From: Bordetella parapertussis
Lineage (GTDB): Bacteria; Pseudomonadota; Gammaproteobacteria; Burkholderiales; Burkholderiaceae_C
Direction of reading: 5' to 3'
Assembly (NCBI GenBank): GCA_945888535.1
Contig: CAMDAN010000010.1
Coordinates: 1 to 39,805 of the forward strand
Length of the DNA stretch: 39,805 nucleotides
In this document: positions 28,161-35,498 of the stretch, piece by piece
Layout of the letters: every line of letters starts with the position of its first letter
Numbering within the stretch: position 1 is the first letter of the stretch
Notes under the pieces: model-generated
The model's database searches: none
The model's input: the letters and a program-made list of their open reading frames with translations, nothing else
What the model was told of the DNA's origin: nothing
Made by a program: the position numbers and the translations under genes

Positions 28161-29351
28161 TCAGTGTTTATTATTTTTTGCGTGTGCAATAGCCTCATTC
28201 AAACCTTGCTTGATGCTGCCAAATGCATCAACCGTCGTTGGTCGAATTTCATAACTCGTACTCCGTCCACTCGCCTCAGACCGCATCAACATACCGCGCT
28301 CTAGCAGCTCGTTGATATCGCGCAGTGCAGTGTCTTGCGAACATTTGGCAATCGCTGCCCACTTGCTGGTGGTGAGCTTGCCGTCAAAGCCATCAAGCAG
28401 TTTGTTGAGCAGTTTGATTTGTCGCTCGTTCATGGGTGTGTCGGCCCATTGCCGCCAGACGTTGGCTTTGCTCAGCACCGCTGACAGCGTGCCTTGTGCG
28501 CCTTGCACGGCGCGCAGCAGGCAACCCAAAAACCACTCTAGCCAATCGGTCACGTCCAGCGTGCCTTTTTGGGTGCGTTCGAGTTGGTCGTAATAGTCTT
28601 TGCGCTCGCGCTGGAATTGCGCCGACAGGCTGTAGTAGCGCTGCGCTGTGGCTTCAGCGCGGGCCAGTGCCAAGTCGCCCACGGCACGGCCCATGCGGCC
28701 ATTGCCATCGTCCATCGGGTGCACCGTCACAAACCACAAGTGGGCTAGGCCAGCTTTGATCAGCGGGTCGTCTTGGCTGGCGGTGTTGAACCAATTTAGG
28801 AACAGCGCCATTTCAGCGTTTAGCGTATTCGCAGGGGGGGCTTGGTAGTGCACGCGTGGGCGGTGCAGCGGGCCAGACACCACTTGCATGGGGCCTTGTG
28901 CGTCGTTGCGCCACTCACCAACGCGGATGGGTGTCATGCCGCTATAGCCAGTGGGGAAGAGGGCGGCGTGCCAGCCGCACAGGCGCTGCACGGTCAGCGC
29001 TTGGTCGTGCTGTTGGGTGGCGTCTAGCACCATGTCCACCACACCGTCTACATGGCGGTCGGTGGGTGCCAGTGCGCCAATGTCCACGCCTAAGCGGCGG
29101 GCGATGGACGAGCGCACCGACTCGGGGTTGAGCATTTCGCCCTCGATCTCGCTGGTTTTGATCACGTCTTCGGTCAGCACGCGCAGGGTGGCTTGGTCGC
29201 GCTGCTCTAGGCCAATGTCGTGCATGCGGCCCAGCAGCAGGCCTTGTGCGTGGTGCACTTGCGCCAGTAGTGGGGCCAAATGCGTGTTCGCGTAGGTCCA
29301 CTTGGGCCAAGTGTCTTGCTGCCAGATATAAAGTTTATCGCCGCTATTCAT
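28161..29351 (-). CDS. Fic-family AMP-transferase, class II, with DUF4172 and C-terminal HTH
   Basis: Protein of 396 residues from ATG 29351; the longer frame reads backwards through a lpdA scrap and is rejected. The order is an N-terminal DUF4172 domain (YIWQQDTWPKW), an inhibitory helix with TSEIEG at residues 66-71 (Glu70), the Fic core with HPMDDGNGRMGR at 211-222, and a winged-helix-like C-terminus (KWAAIAKCSQDTALRDINELLERG). Fic enzymes usually transfer AMP from ATP to a hydroxyl side chain on a target. The Glu of the inhibitory motif would block ATP binding in cis (class II). The canonical Phe of HPFxxGNGR is Met here. Repeats just upstream of the start suggest autoregulation. Target unknown. 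Confidence 0.9.
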   Translation of the reverse strand: MNSGDKLYIWQQDTWPKWTYANTHLAPLLAQVHHAQGLLLGRMHDIGLEQRDQATLRVLTEDVIKTSEIEGEMLNPESVRSSIARRLGVDIGALAPTDRHVDGVVDMVLDATQQHDQALTVQRLCGWHAALFPTGYSGMTPIRVGEWRNDAQGPMQVVSGPLHRPRVHYQAPPANTLNAEMALFLNWFNTASQDDPLIKAGLAHLWFVTVHPMDDGNGRMGRAVGDLALARAEATAQRYYSLSAQFQRERKDYYDQLERTQKGTLDVTDWLEWFLGCLLRAVQGAQGTLSAVLSKANVWRQWADTPMNERQIKLLNKLLDGFDGKLTTSKWAAIAKCSQDTALRDINELLERGMLMRSEASGRSTSYEIRPTTVDAFGSIKQGLNEAIAHAKNNKH

Positions 29352-29435
29352 GCGGTGATTATGCGGTGAATGCGCCTCATGCGCAAGATATTCGGCGCAT
29401 ATTTTGCGGTGATTGTGTGGTTTTATCACCGCAAA
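29351..29435. promoter_or_regulatory. Repeats in the fic promoter region (putative operator)
   Basis: TGCGGTGA occurs at 29351-29358 and 29363-29370, and again within TTTGCGGTGAT (29403-29413). The latter forms a perfect 11-bp inverted repeat with ATCACCGCAAA (29425-29435), with an 11-nt spacer. All lie just upstream of the fic start on the minus strand. The C-terminal HTH of the Fic protein is a candidate binder. Confidence 0.5.
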
Positions 29436-29436
29436 G

Positions 29437-29488
29437 GCATGGTGGCGTAGGTGGCGCACGGTAGCTGCACGGACTTGCCGCCTAGCAA
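29437..29488 (+). repeat. Duplicated scrap of the lpdA 3' end (copy 2)
   Basis: 52 bp correspond to lpdA 28023-28074. The last 38 bp (29451-29488) differ at a single base, while the first 14 have 3 mismatches. The copy has no open lpdA frame around it. With the genuine lpdA end it brackets the 1.4-kb fic unit as a direct repeat. Confidence 0.85.
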
Positions 29489-29490
29489 AC

Positions 29491-29767
29491 ATGCGGCAGT
29501 TTTACGAGGTTTACCCCGACCCGCCTGATTACAAGAAGGTGCGCAACTACTGGAAGTGGCTGAAGAACTAATTGATCGCCGAAAGCAGTCAGTTGGTTAG
29601 TGCCACTAACCAACTGAAATTGTCAGCGAGCGGTGGTAGGAAGTATTTAGATGACCACCAAAGAGTTGGTAATAAGCATGCTGGCCGAGACGGGAAAAAA
29701 GCTTATGAGCCCGCAGAGCGCCAAGCAGTTGCGGTTGCTGGAGCAGGCGAAAAGCGAGAGGGGATAG
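29491..29767 (+). pseudogene. Broken phage-type gene, possibly BRO-N-like
   Basis: ATG 29491 opens a 26-codon frame ending in TAA at 29569-29571. The same frame continues after the stop with similar composition (GSQLVSATNQLKL-type sequence, read as SSQLVSATNQLKL), and a shifted frame from 29651 to 29767 encodes 38 residues (MTTKELVISMLAE...). Together DYKKVRNYWKWLKN and the following SQLVSATNQLKL resemble the N-terminal region of BRO/antirepressor-type phage proteins. The likeness is from memory of the family pattern and is tentative. At least one stop and one frameshift make it a remnant. No other gene is visible in 29489-29814. Confidence 0.4.
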
Positions 29768-29814
29768 CAACGGCTGACCGTATTGCTAATCAATGCGCCC
29801 CGGGGTAACACCCC

Positions 29815-31071
29815 TCAGCCCGCTAGGCCACGCGCTATGTCGTGAATGTGCCGGGTTGGGAGCAGCCACAAATCCAGTGGCATGCCCCCCGTGCCAATGA
29901 CCAGCGGCTGTGCCTGTGGGAACTGCTGCACAAATGCGGTCAGGCCCGATACATTGCCCACGTTGTGGCCGCTTTTCACTTCCAGTGCGTGCAGTGTTTG
30001 GCCGTCGCGCAGCACGTAGTCCACTTCTTTTTGGCCGTTGTTCCAGTAGTGAATGAGGGGGTGGCGGCTGCTGTGCGTCAAGTGCCGGGCCAGCAGCTCG
30101 GTGCCCACGGCGCTCTCGGCCAGGCGGCCCCATACATCGGGGCGCGCTTGCGCAGCTTGCAGTCCCACACCTTGCGCGACCCAGTGGCAGCCCATCAGGG
30201 CGTTGTTGAACACTTGCAGCTTGGGGCTGGATGCCCGCTGGCGCACCACTTGGCCCATGTATTTGGGCAGGCCGCAGGCCATGCCTGCCCCTTCGAGCAG
30301 GTCGAGGTAGTGGGCGAGGGTGGTGGTGTTGCCCGCATCGTCGAGCTGGCCCAGCATCTTTTGGTAGCTGAGGATCTGACCGCTGTACGCGCAGGCGAGG
30401 TCAAACACGCGGCGCAACAGCGCGGGCTTTTGCACGGGGGCCATCAGCAGCACGTCTTTGCTGATGGTGGTTTCGATCAAAGCGTCGCTCACGTAGGCGG
30501 CCCAGCGGGTTTCATCGTGCACCAAGGGGGCTGCGCCGGGGTAGCCACCATAAAAGATGAACTGCTCCAGGCTAAAGCCAAAGGCGTCGCGCATTTCGGC
30601 GTAGCGCCAGTGGCCCAGGCGAGTGATCTCAAACCGCCCAGCCATGCTTTCGCTCAAGCCCCGTGCGATCAGCAATGGCGCAGAGCCGAGGATGACCACA
30701 CGTACATCGCGACCCGTGGCGGTGTCTTCGTCCCACAGGCGTTTGACTTCTTCGGTCCAATTGGACACTTTTTGGATCTCGTCCAGCACCAGCACGCAGC
30801 TGCCCGCTTGGGCCGCGAGCGCTCGGGCCACCTGCCATTGGGTGCCCAGCCAGACTTGGCCTTGCAGACCGGGGCCATCGGCACTGGCGCTGTGCTGGGC
30901 TTTGGGGCTGGTGCTTGGCTGGTCTTGAGCGTCCCGTTGCAAGCGCTCCAGCGCCTGGCGCACCAGTGTGGTTTTGCCCACTTGGCGTGGGCCAGCGACC
31001 ACCTGTAAAAACAGACGCGGCTCTTTGAGCCGGGCAACCAGAGGGGCAAGTGCTTCGCGTTCGATGGTCAT
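29815..31071 (-). CDS. AAA_14/DUF4143-family ATPase
   Basis: Protein of 418 residues from ATG 31071; a TTG at 31086 is less likely. The AAA domain has Walker A GPRQVGKTT near the N-terminus and Walker B CVLVLDEIQKV. The C-terminal DUF4143 part includes GRLAESAVGTELL, HYWNNGQKEVDYVL and LEVKSG, a PD-(D/E)xK-like strand pattern. This family is widespread and often sits in mobile or defence regions; its function is unproven. The start is preceded by two near-palindromic boxes. It lies between two lpdA scraps, as if imported as a unit. Confidence 0.88.
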   Translation of the reverse strand: MTIEREALAPLVARLKEPRLFLQVVAGPRQVGKTTLVRQALERLQRDAQDQPSTSPKAQHSASADGPGLQGQVWLGTQWQVARALAAQAGSCVLVLDEIQKVSNWTEEVKRLWDEDTATGRDVRVVILGSAPLLIARGLSESMAGRFEITRLGHWRYAEMRDAFGFSLEQFIFYGGYPGAAPLVHDETRWAAYVSDALIETTISKDVLLMAPVQKPALLRRVFDLACAYSGQILSYQKMLGQLDDAGNTTTLAHYLDLLEGAGMACGLPKYMGQVVRQRASSPKLQVFNNALMGCHWVAQGVGLQAAQARPDVWGRLAESAVGTELLARHLTHSSRHPLIHYWNNGQKEVDYVLRDGQTLHALEVKSGHNVGNVSGLTAFVQQFPQAQPLVIGTGGMPLDLWLLPTRHIHDIARGLAG

Positions 31072-31081
31072 TTTTGATTTG

Positions 31082-31118
31082 CTCAATGCATTGAGTAATT
31101 TAACTCATTGTATTGAGT
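31082..31118. promoter_or_regulatory. Two palindromic operator-like boxes upstream of the ATPase gene
   Basis: CTCAATGCATTGAG (31082-31095) is a perfect 14-bp palindrome and ACTCATTGTATTGAGT (31103-31118) is a related imperfect one. Their centres are 22 bp apart, two helical turns. They sit 11 bp upstream of the ATPase start, in AT-rich DNA that should contain its promoter. A dimeric repressor site is the likely meaning; the binder is unknown. Confidence 0.5.
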
Positions 31119-31195
31119 AAATTAAATTCTGTCAATGCACGCTGGTCAATGCGCCTCAAGCTAACAACACTAAACCCACTCATGATCTGAAGAGC

Positions 31196-31378
31196 TGGCA
31201 AAAAATGAACGCCAAACGCTTTGACTTGCAGCTGATCGCTCTGGCGATTGAGATGAGCGCAGACGCTGTGGACATCGGCAAAACCATCCACCCCCACCCC
31301 ACGCTGGGCGAGAGCATCGGCATGGCGGCAGAAGTGGCGCATGGCAGCTGCACGGACTTGCCGCCCGCGAAGAAGTAA
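31196..31378 (+). pseudogene. Internally deleted lpdA remnant (copy 3)
   Basis: An open 61-codon stretch joins two pieces of lpdA in frame. The first encodes [10 protein letters not shown] (lpdA 27239-27268). After two or three unrelated codons the second encodes IALAIEM through the last residues and TAA (lpdA 27938-28081). About 665 bp between them are missing. Several synonymous and a few non-synonymous differences from lpdA (for example PPAKK versus PTSKK at the end) show it is a different allele and not a recent copy. There is no start codon or ribosome site. The surrounding 31119-31461 hold no other gene. Confidence 0.85.
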
Positions 31379-31461
31379 AATCAGAAGCTGCTGAATTGAC
31401 TATAAATTCAGCTGCTCAGTTGGCATGCGTCAAGAACGTTAATGGAAGTTGGCCTGGACTT

Positions 31462-31902
31462 TCAAATTCCGAGCCCTAAACTTTTATATGAGTCTTTTTC
31501 CAAATCCCGCTGCAACCCGATCCAAGCTTGGTCAAAACTGAGTTTTTTGGATAAAGGAGTTCCTGGCTCCACGACTCGCCAAAACGGTGGCAAATCGACC
31601 AGCGGGACATTTCTCTCGTTGTGTTCCTCCCAAGCGTACTCGGCCACAATTCTCAAGAACAGGGATGTCGACACGGGGCACGCGGCATCACAGGCTTGTG
31701 CTTGGGCAATTATTTTTCTAAATTGCTGAAGGGATACCGTTTCGCCTGGCCGAATTTTTTTGAGCTGATCGGCAATCTCTTGCGGACTAGAGATGTGCAG
31801 TTTTGAGCCGCTTTTCACGCCCGCGAAGTCTTTTTCAAGAACGACATGGTGCGGTGGCTTGGCCGCCATTTTTTCTTTCCAAGTTTTTTTGGATCTTGGC
31901 AT
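31462..31902 (-). CDS. MGMT-like DNA-binding-domain protein
   Basis: Protein of 146 residues from ATG 31902 (MPRSKKTWKEK); the frame's earlier start adds 15 residues without similarity. The start KTWKEK and the middle part (LKKIRPGETVSLQQFRKII, then ACPVSTSLFLRIVAEYA, then PPFWRVVEPG) fit a family of small proteins related to the DNA-binding domain of O6-alkylguanine-DNA alkyltransferases. The catalytic PCHR motif is absent, so it should not be an alkyltransferase. DNA-lesion recognition is possible but unproven. It lies alone between the lpdA remnant and a decayed gene. Confidence 0.5.
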   Translation of the reverse strand: MPRSKKTWKEKMAAKPPHHVVLEKDFAGVKSGSKLHISSPQEIADQLKKIRPGETVSLQQFRKIIAQAQACDAACPVSTSLFLRIVAEYAWEEHNERNVPLVDLPPFWRVVEPGTPLSKKLSFDQAWIGLQRDLEKDSYKSLGLGI

Positions 31903-32033
31903 GGTGAATGCACATGTGGTTGTGATGGCTTGATTTTCGTTGCCCAATGGGTTGGTGCAAATAATGCTGGGGTAAACCCCGTGTTATGTGGGGATTGGTG
32001 ATTCCCCCCGATGGATTGACCAACCTGTTTACA

Positions 32034-32363
32034 TAAAGCACATCGGCACAGCCTAAAATGAAAGGGTACTCGGTGCGCGGATCGCCGTGAATCGACGCGG
32101 TAAACACATCGCTGCGCTCGTAAAAGTAAGTCTGTGTGCCATTGCCGTGGTGGTAGTCCACATCCAGCACGGCAACGCGTTCTAGCCCGCCGCCAAGGGT
32201 GTGCCAGAGTCAAACGCATATTGCCCAAGCCGTGCCGCGATGCCAAAGGCCACACCGAGGGCATGGCGTCCAACACATGTTGCAAGCGCTCAGGCACCTC
32301 GTGGCAATCGACCAAGCGGCCATGGAACATTTCTTGGCGGCATAAGTGGCGAATCGGTTTCAC
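32034..32363 (-). pseudogene. Decayed histone-deacetylase-family (acetylpolyamine amidohydrolase-like) gene
   Basis: Two frames carry pieces of one HDAC-superfamily protein. From 32363 the N-terminal piece reads HGRLVDCHEVPERLQHVLDAM, as in class II deacetylase-like proteins. A large internal part is missing. After a frame change near 32200 the catalytic region appears as LDVDYHHGNGTQ, then DVFTASIHGDPRTEYPF, and then dissolves. The His-His and Asp of the zinc site are in DVDYHHGNGTQ. The deletion and the frameshift make it non-functional. A few short GC hairpins lie between it and the MGMT-like gene. Confidence 0.75.
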
Positions 32364-32477
32364 CCGCCCATTGGCACTGATGCGTTTCTAGGCCACGGGT
32401 TAACCCCTAAATATCTTTTAACACTATTTAACTATTTAGCAAGCGCTTGTAGTTTATAAGAGTATTATTAAAATACG

Positions 32478-32507
32478 TTAAGTTGCTTTAAGTTAAGTTA
32501 AGTTAAG
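32478..32507 (+). repeat. TTAAG tandem repeats upstream of the binding-protein cluster
   Basis: TTAAG occurs four times in tandem at 32488-32507 and once more at 32478-32482, followed by a T run and TATAGA (32519-32524), a possible -10 element. This AT-rich 190-bp region (32391-32577) is the only room for the promoter of the four-gene cluster. No convincing -35 is seen. Confidence 0.5.
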
Positions 32508-32577
32508 TTTTTTTAGACTATAGAAAATTTCATCATTGAATGACTATTCCAATGTCCTTCTAAGTGAAAGATAAACA

Positions 32578-33870
32578 ATGTTTTCATCTCTCCGCTACCC
32601 CCAACAAAGCCGCCGATTGCGGATGGGCGTTGTTTGGGCGTTGGGTTTGTTTGCGTTGCTGTCGTTGCGATGTGTTCAAGCCCAAGGCGAAACGCTAACG
32701 CTCGAAACCTGGCGCGGCGACGATACGTCGCATTGGATTAATGAAATACTCCCCGCTTTCAACCGCACACACCCCAATATTAAAGTCAGGATAACTCCAA
32801 CCGTACCAACTCGCTATGACAAAGTCCTAGAGCAGAAGTTGGCAACCGGTAAGGCCGGCGATCTGATTACCTGTAGGCCGTTTGACCAGTCACTTGACCT
32901 GTACAACAAGGGCTACCTTCAAGACATCACCGAGATGCCCGAGTTACTTAAATTTCGTAACAACGGGAAAGTCGCTTGGACTACTTATTTCGCAGACCGT
33001 GAGTTTTGTATGCCTATGGCTGCGGTTATGACGGGGTTTTTCTACAACACAACCCTCTTCAAAGAACTCAACTTGAGCCCACCCCGAACTGAAGAAGAGT
33101 TTTTTAAGGTGCTTGAGAAAATTAAAGCATCAGGCAAATATGTCCCCTTGGCCTTTGGCACCAAAGATTCATGGCAGTCCGCGCAGGTGTTGTTTGCTGC
33201 CATAGGGCCCAATTATTGGAGCGGCGAACAAGGGCGTATCAATCTATTAACCGGACGCGCCAAATTTACAGATTCGCCTTACGTTGAGGTATGGAGAATG
33301 CTCGACAAGATCGACAACTATTTTCCGGACAACCATAGGAAGGTGGGCGAAAAAGAAGCGCGCGATTTATTTCTTCAAGGCAAAGCAGCGATTTACCCTG
33401 CGGGCTCATGGGAGATTCCGTTTTTGTCTGAATCGAGCATTGCGAAAAACATTGCTGTATTTGCCTCGCCACCTAAACAAGACCAAAACAACTGCTACGT
33501 ACTGAACCATTTAGACATTGGGGTCGGAATTAACGCTAAAAGTGCCCACTCTAAAGCTGCCAGTGATTTTTTAGTATGGCTCAGCACGCCCGATTTTTCT
33601 CAAACCTTGGTCAATAGCCTCCCCGGATTTTTCCCACTCTCTAACCACCCAGTTGAAGTTAGCAATCCGCTGGCCAAAGAAATGCTGTCTTGGCGCAAGC
33701 AATGCGACACCACGATACGTATCAACAGTCAATTTTTAAATCAAGCATGGCCAGGCTTAGAGCAAGAGTTATGGAGACTCAGCGCACAAGTCATGCGGCA
33801 TGAAATTTCACCCGAAGAAGCTGCAAAACAAATTTCCAATGGAGTCGAAAAATGGTTCAAACCCTTTTGA
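32578..33870 (+). CDS. Periplasmic extracellular solute-binding protein, family 1 (MalE-type)
   Basis: Protein of 430 residues with an N-terminal signal (hydrophobic VVWALGLFALLSL, cleavage after VQA). The mature part has the family-1 layout: LTLETWRGDD, FNRTHPNIKVRIT, KLATGKAGDLI, YLQDITE, an MTGFFYNTTLFKE hinge and AIYPAGSWEIP. Such proteins bind oligosaccharides or related solutes and deliver them to an ABC importer. Here no permease or ATPase gene follows. It overlaps the protease gene by 19 bp, so translation is coupled. Possible roles are binding for a distant transporter or sensing. The ligand is not predictable. Confidence 0.88.
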   Translation: MFSSLRYPQQSRRLRMGVVWALGLFALLSLRCVQAQGETLTLETWRGDDTSHWINEILPAFNRTHPNIKVRITPTVPTRYDKVLEQKLATGKAGDLITCRPFDQSLDLYNKGYLQDITEMPELLKFRNNGKVAWTTYFADREFCMPMAAVMTGFFYNTTLFKELNLSPPRTEEEFFKVLEKIKASGKYVPLAFGTKDSWQSAQVLFAAIGPNYWSGEQGRINLLTGRAKFTDSPYVEVWRMLDKIDNYFPDNHRKVGEKEARDLFLQGKAAIYPAGSWEIPFLSESSIAKNIAVFASPPKQDQNNCYVLNHLDIGVGINAKSAHSKAASDFLVWLSTPDFSQTLVNSLPGFFPLSNHPVEVSNPLAKEMLSWRKQCDTTIRINSQFLNQAWPGLEQELWRLSAQVMRHEISPEEAAKQISNGVEKWFKPF

Positions 33871-34994
33871 GCTTTATCGTGCATTTGAACTTGCGTCGAT
33901 CGATCGCTCACGGCCTTCTTAGTTTGCTTTGGGGCCTAGGAATAACTCTAACGCTGTGCCTAGACGTACATGCAAGCACAACACCGTGGTACATAGAACC
34001 TAGCGGACCCGACACATCACCCGCCTCAATACAAAGCGCTCCGATCAAACCAGGCGCAAACACTATTGTTGTCGCCGTGATCGATAGTGGAGTCATCGCC
34101 GAACATCCTGCGCTTGAGGGTGTGCTGCTTCCTGGCTTTGATATGGTGGCAGCGCAGCGCAACATAAGAGGAACGAGATCTTCGAACTTCGCGCCCGACC
34201 CAAGAGATGCCACGTGCGGCCAAAGACTTGTCTCGTCCTCATTTCGCACGCATGGCACGGAAGTGGCAAGTCTCATTGCGGGGAATGGGTACGAAAACAT
34301 GTGGGGCGTTAACCCCCGTGCGCGAATTGTCCCTATACGCATCTTTTGCACATGCGGCATGTTGCCTGAAGACATGATCGATGCGATTCGTTGGGCTGCT
34401 GGCTTAAAAGTCGAAGGTACGCCCAATAACCAACATCCGGCCCATGTGATCAACATCAGCATTGCCGGCGGCGTCGCCCAATGCAGACCCGAGCTTCAAA
34501 GAGCCATCAACGCCGCCCGTAAAAATGGTACGTTTGTGGTTGCTGCCGCAGGAAACAACTTTCAGAAACCGCTTGCAGAACCCGCAAACTGTGAGGGTGT
34601 GATCTCAGTGGGCGCACTTTCTGCAGAAAACAAGATTGAAAACTACTCGGCCTTGGACTCCCGCACCACCATTTACACCGCCGGCGGTGGCCCCGCACTC
34701 CGCATGAGTCAAGCATGGGCACATAACAAACTCAGAGTTGCCACAGCCGAACTAAGCGTGTCTGGCAACGAGAGACTCATCGTGATGGATAAAGGCATAG
34801 GAACCAGTTTTGCGGCACCTGTGGTATCTGGTTTTTTGTCACTCTTGCTCTCCTTCAACCCCAACCTCAAACCCCAAGACTGGGACGCTTATGTTGATTC
34901 CTTTGTCAGGCAGGTTCCCCGCTTGGAAAAGTGTGTCGATTGCAATCCGCGTGGGCTCGTTGCTTCAGGCATCTTGACAAAATTTTCAAAATGA
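33852..34994 (+). CDS. Secreted subtilisin-like (S8) serine protease
   Basis: Protein of 380 residues with an N-terminal hydrophobic signal (about residues 19-41). The S8 catalytic triad is complete: Asp78 in VAVIDSGV, His134 in RTHGTEVAS and Ser319 in GTSFAAPVVSGF. The oxyanion Asn235 is in AAAGNN. A Cys pair around FCTCG and others suggest disulfides. There is no large propeptide or C-terminal domain, so it is a compact periplasmic or secreted form. Its start lies inside the upstream binding-protein gene (19-bp overlap) and its stop overlaps the next start as ATGA. The protease is thus produced together with two binding proteins, an unusual combination. Confidence 0.92.
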   Translation: MVQTLLSFIVHLNLRRSIAHGLLSLLWGLGITLTLCLDVHASTTPWYIEPSGPDTSPASIQSAPIKPGANTIVVAVIDSGVIAEHPALEGVLLPGFDMVAAQRNIRGTRSSNFAPDPRDATCGQRLVSSSFRTHGTEVASLIAGNGYENMWGVNPRARIVPIRIFCTCGMLPEDMIDAIRWAAGLKVEGTPNNQHPAHVINISIAGGVAQCRPELQRAINAARKNGTFVVAAAGNNFQKPLAEPANCEGVISVGALSAENKIENYSALDSRTTIYTAGGGPALRMSQAWAHNKLRVATAELSVSGNERLIVMDKGIGTSFAAPVVSGFLSLLLSFNPNLKPQDWDAYVDSFVRQVPRLEKCVDCNPRGLVASGILTKFSK

Positions 34995-35470
34995 GAAGTA
35001 CCACTTATTCAAATCGCCGCCTGATAGTTTTGTTATCCATGGTGCTGCTCACGCTACAAAACGCATGGGCCGACTCTGTGGTTTGGTCTTGCTCGCGTTC
35101 GGAGCCCAAGCAAACTGTCTTTGAAGGAATTCGAGCGTTTCGTCTTGAGAAAATTTCTGTAAAAGACAATGACACTATTTCTATTACCTTGATGGATCTG
35201 TATGCGGCATACGGTGGCGAGATTATTCAACTCGGGAAATCTTCGCTTGCCGTTTGCAGCCTCCCACCGAACGACCCATTCCAACTTGCCGCTATGGAAT
35301 TACTAGGATACACAGCCAAAGACTTGATCCAAGCGTCAAAACGTCCTAAGTCTTCTTTGATTCTGATTCCCTCGATCAATGAAATGCACAAGTGTCTAAG
35401 CGAAAACCACCCAGCCATCGGCTTCTTCAAAAACGTCGTGGAAAACGAACGGATTGCGCCGTGTTTTTAA
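34991..35470 (+). CDS. Small secreted protein of unknown function, protease-coupled
   Basis: Protein of 159 residues from ATG 34991, overlapping the protease stop by 4 bp (ATGA); a longer frame start is rejected. A signal peptide is clear (LIVLLSMVLLTLQNAWA, cleaved before DS). The mature protein has four cysteines (in VWSCSRS, AVCSL, HKCLS and near the C-terminus in APCF), which could form two disulfides. I recognise no domain. It may be a substrate, chaperone, inhibitor or adaptor of the protease upstream; that is inferred from coupling only. The DppA-type gene follows after 28 bp. Confidence 0.7.
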   Translation: MRSTTYSNRRLIVLLSMVLLTLQNAWADSVVWSCSRSEPKQTVFEGIRAFRLEKISVKDNDTISITLMDLYAAYGGEIIQLGKSSLAVCSLPPNDPFQLAAMELLGYTAKDLIQASKRPKSSLILIPSINEMHKCLSENHPAIGFFKNVVENERIAPCF

Positions 35471-35498
35471 CTGTCTGCAAGATGCTTAGGAGTTTCAA

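Noticed and set aside
28161..29492. Longer Fic start at 29492
   Set aside because: The extra 47 codons read backwards through the duplicated lpdA scrap and the palindrome, and the DUF4172 homology starts at 29351.
29842..31008. 388-codon open frame on the plus strand
   Set aside because: It lies fully antisense to the AAA_14/DUF4143 gene, whose Walker motifs fix the real strand. It is a by-product of GC-rich codons.
31100..31342. 80-codon minus-strand frame
   Set aside because: It is the antisense of the lpdA remnant and the operator boxes.
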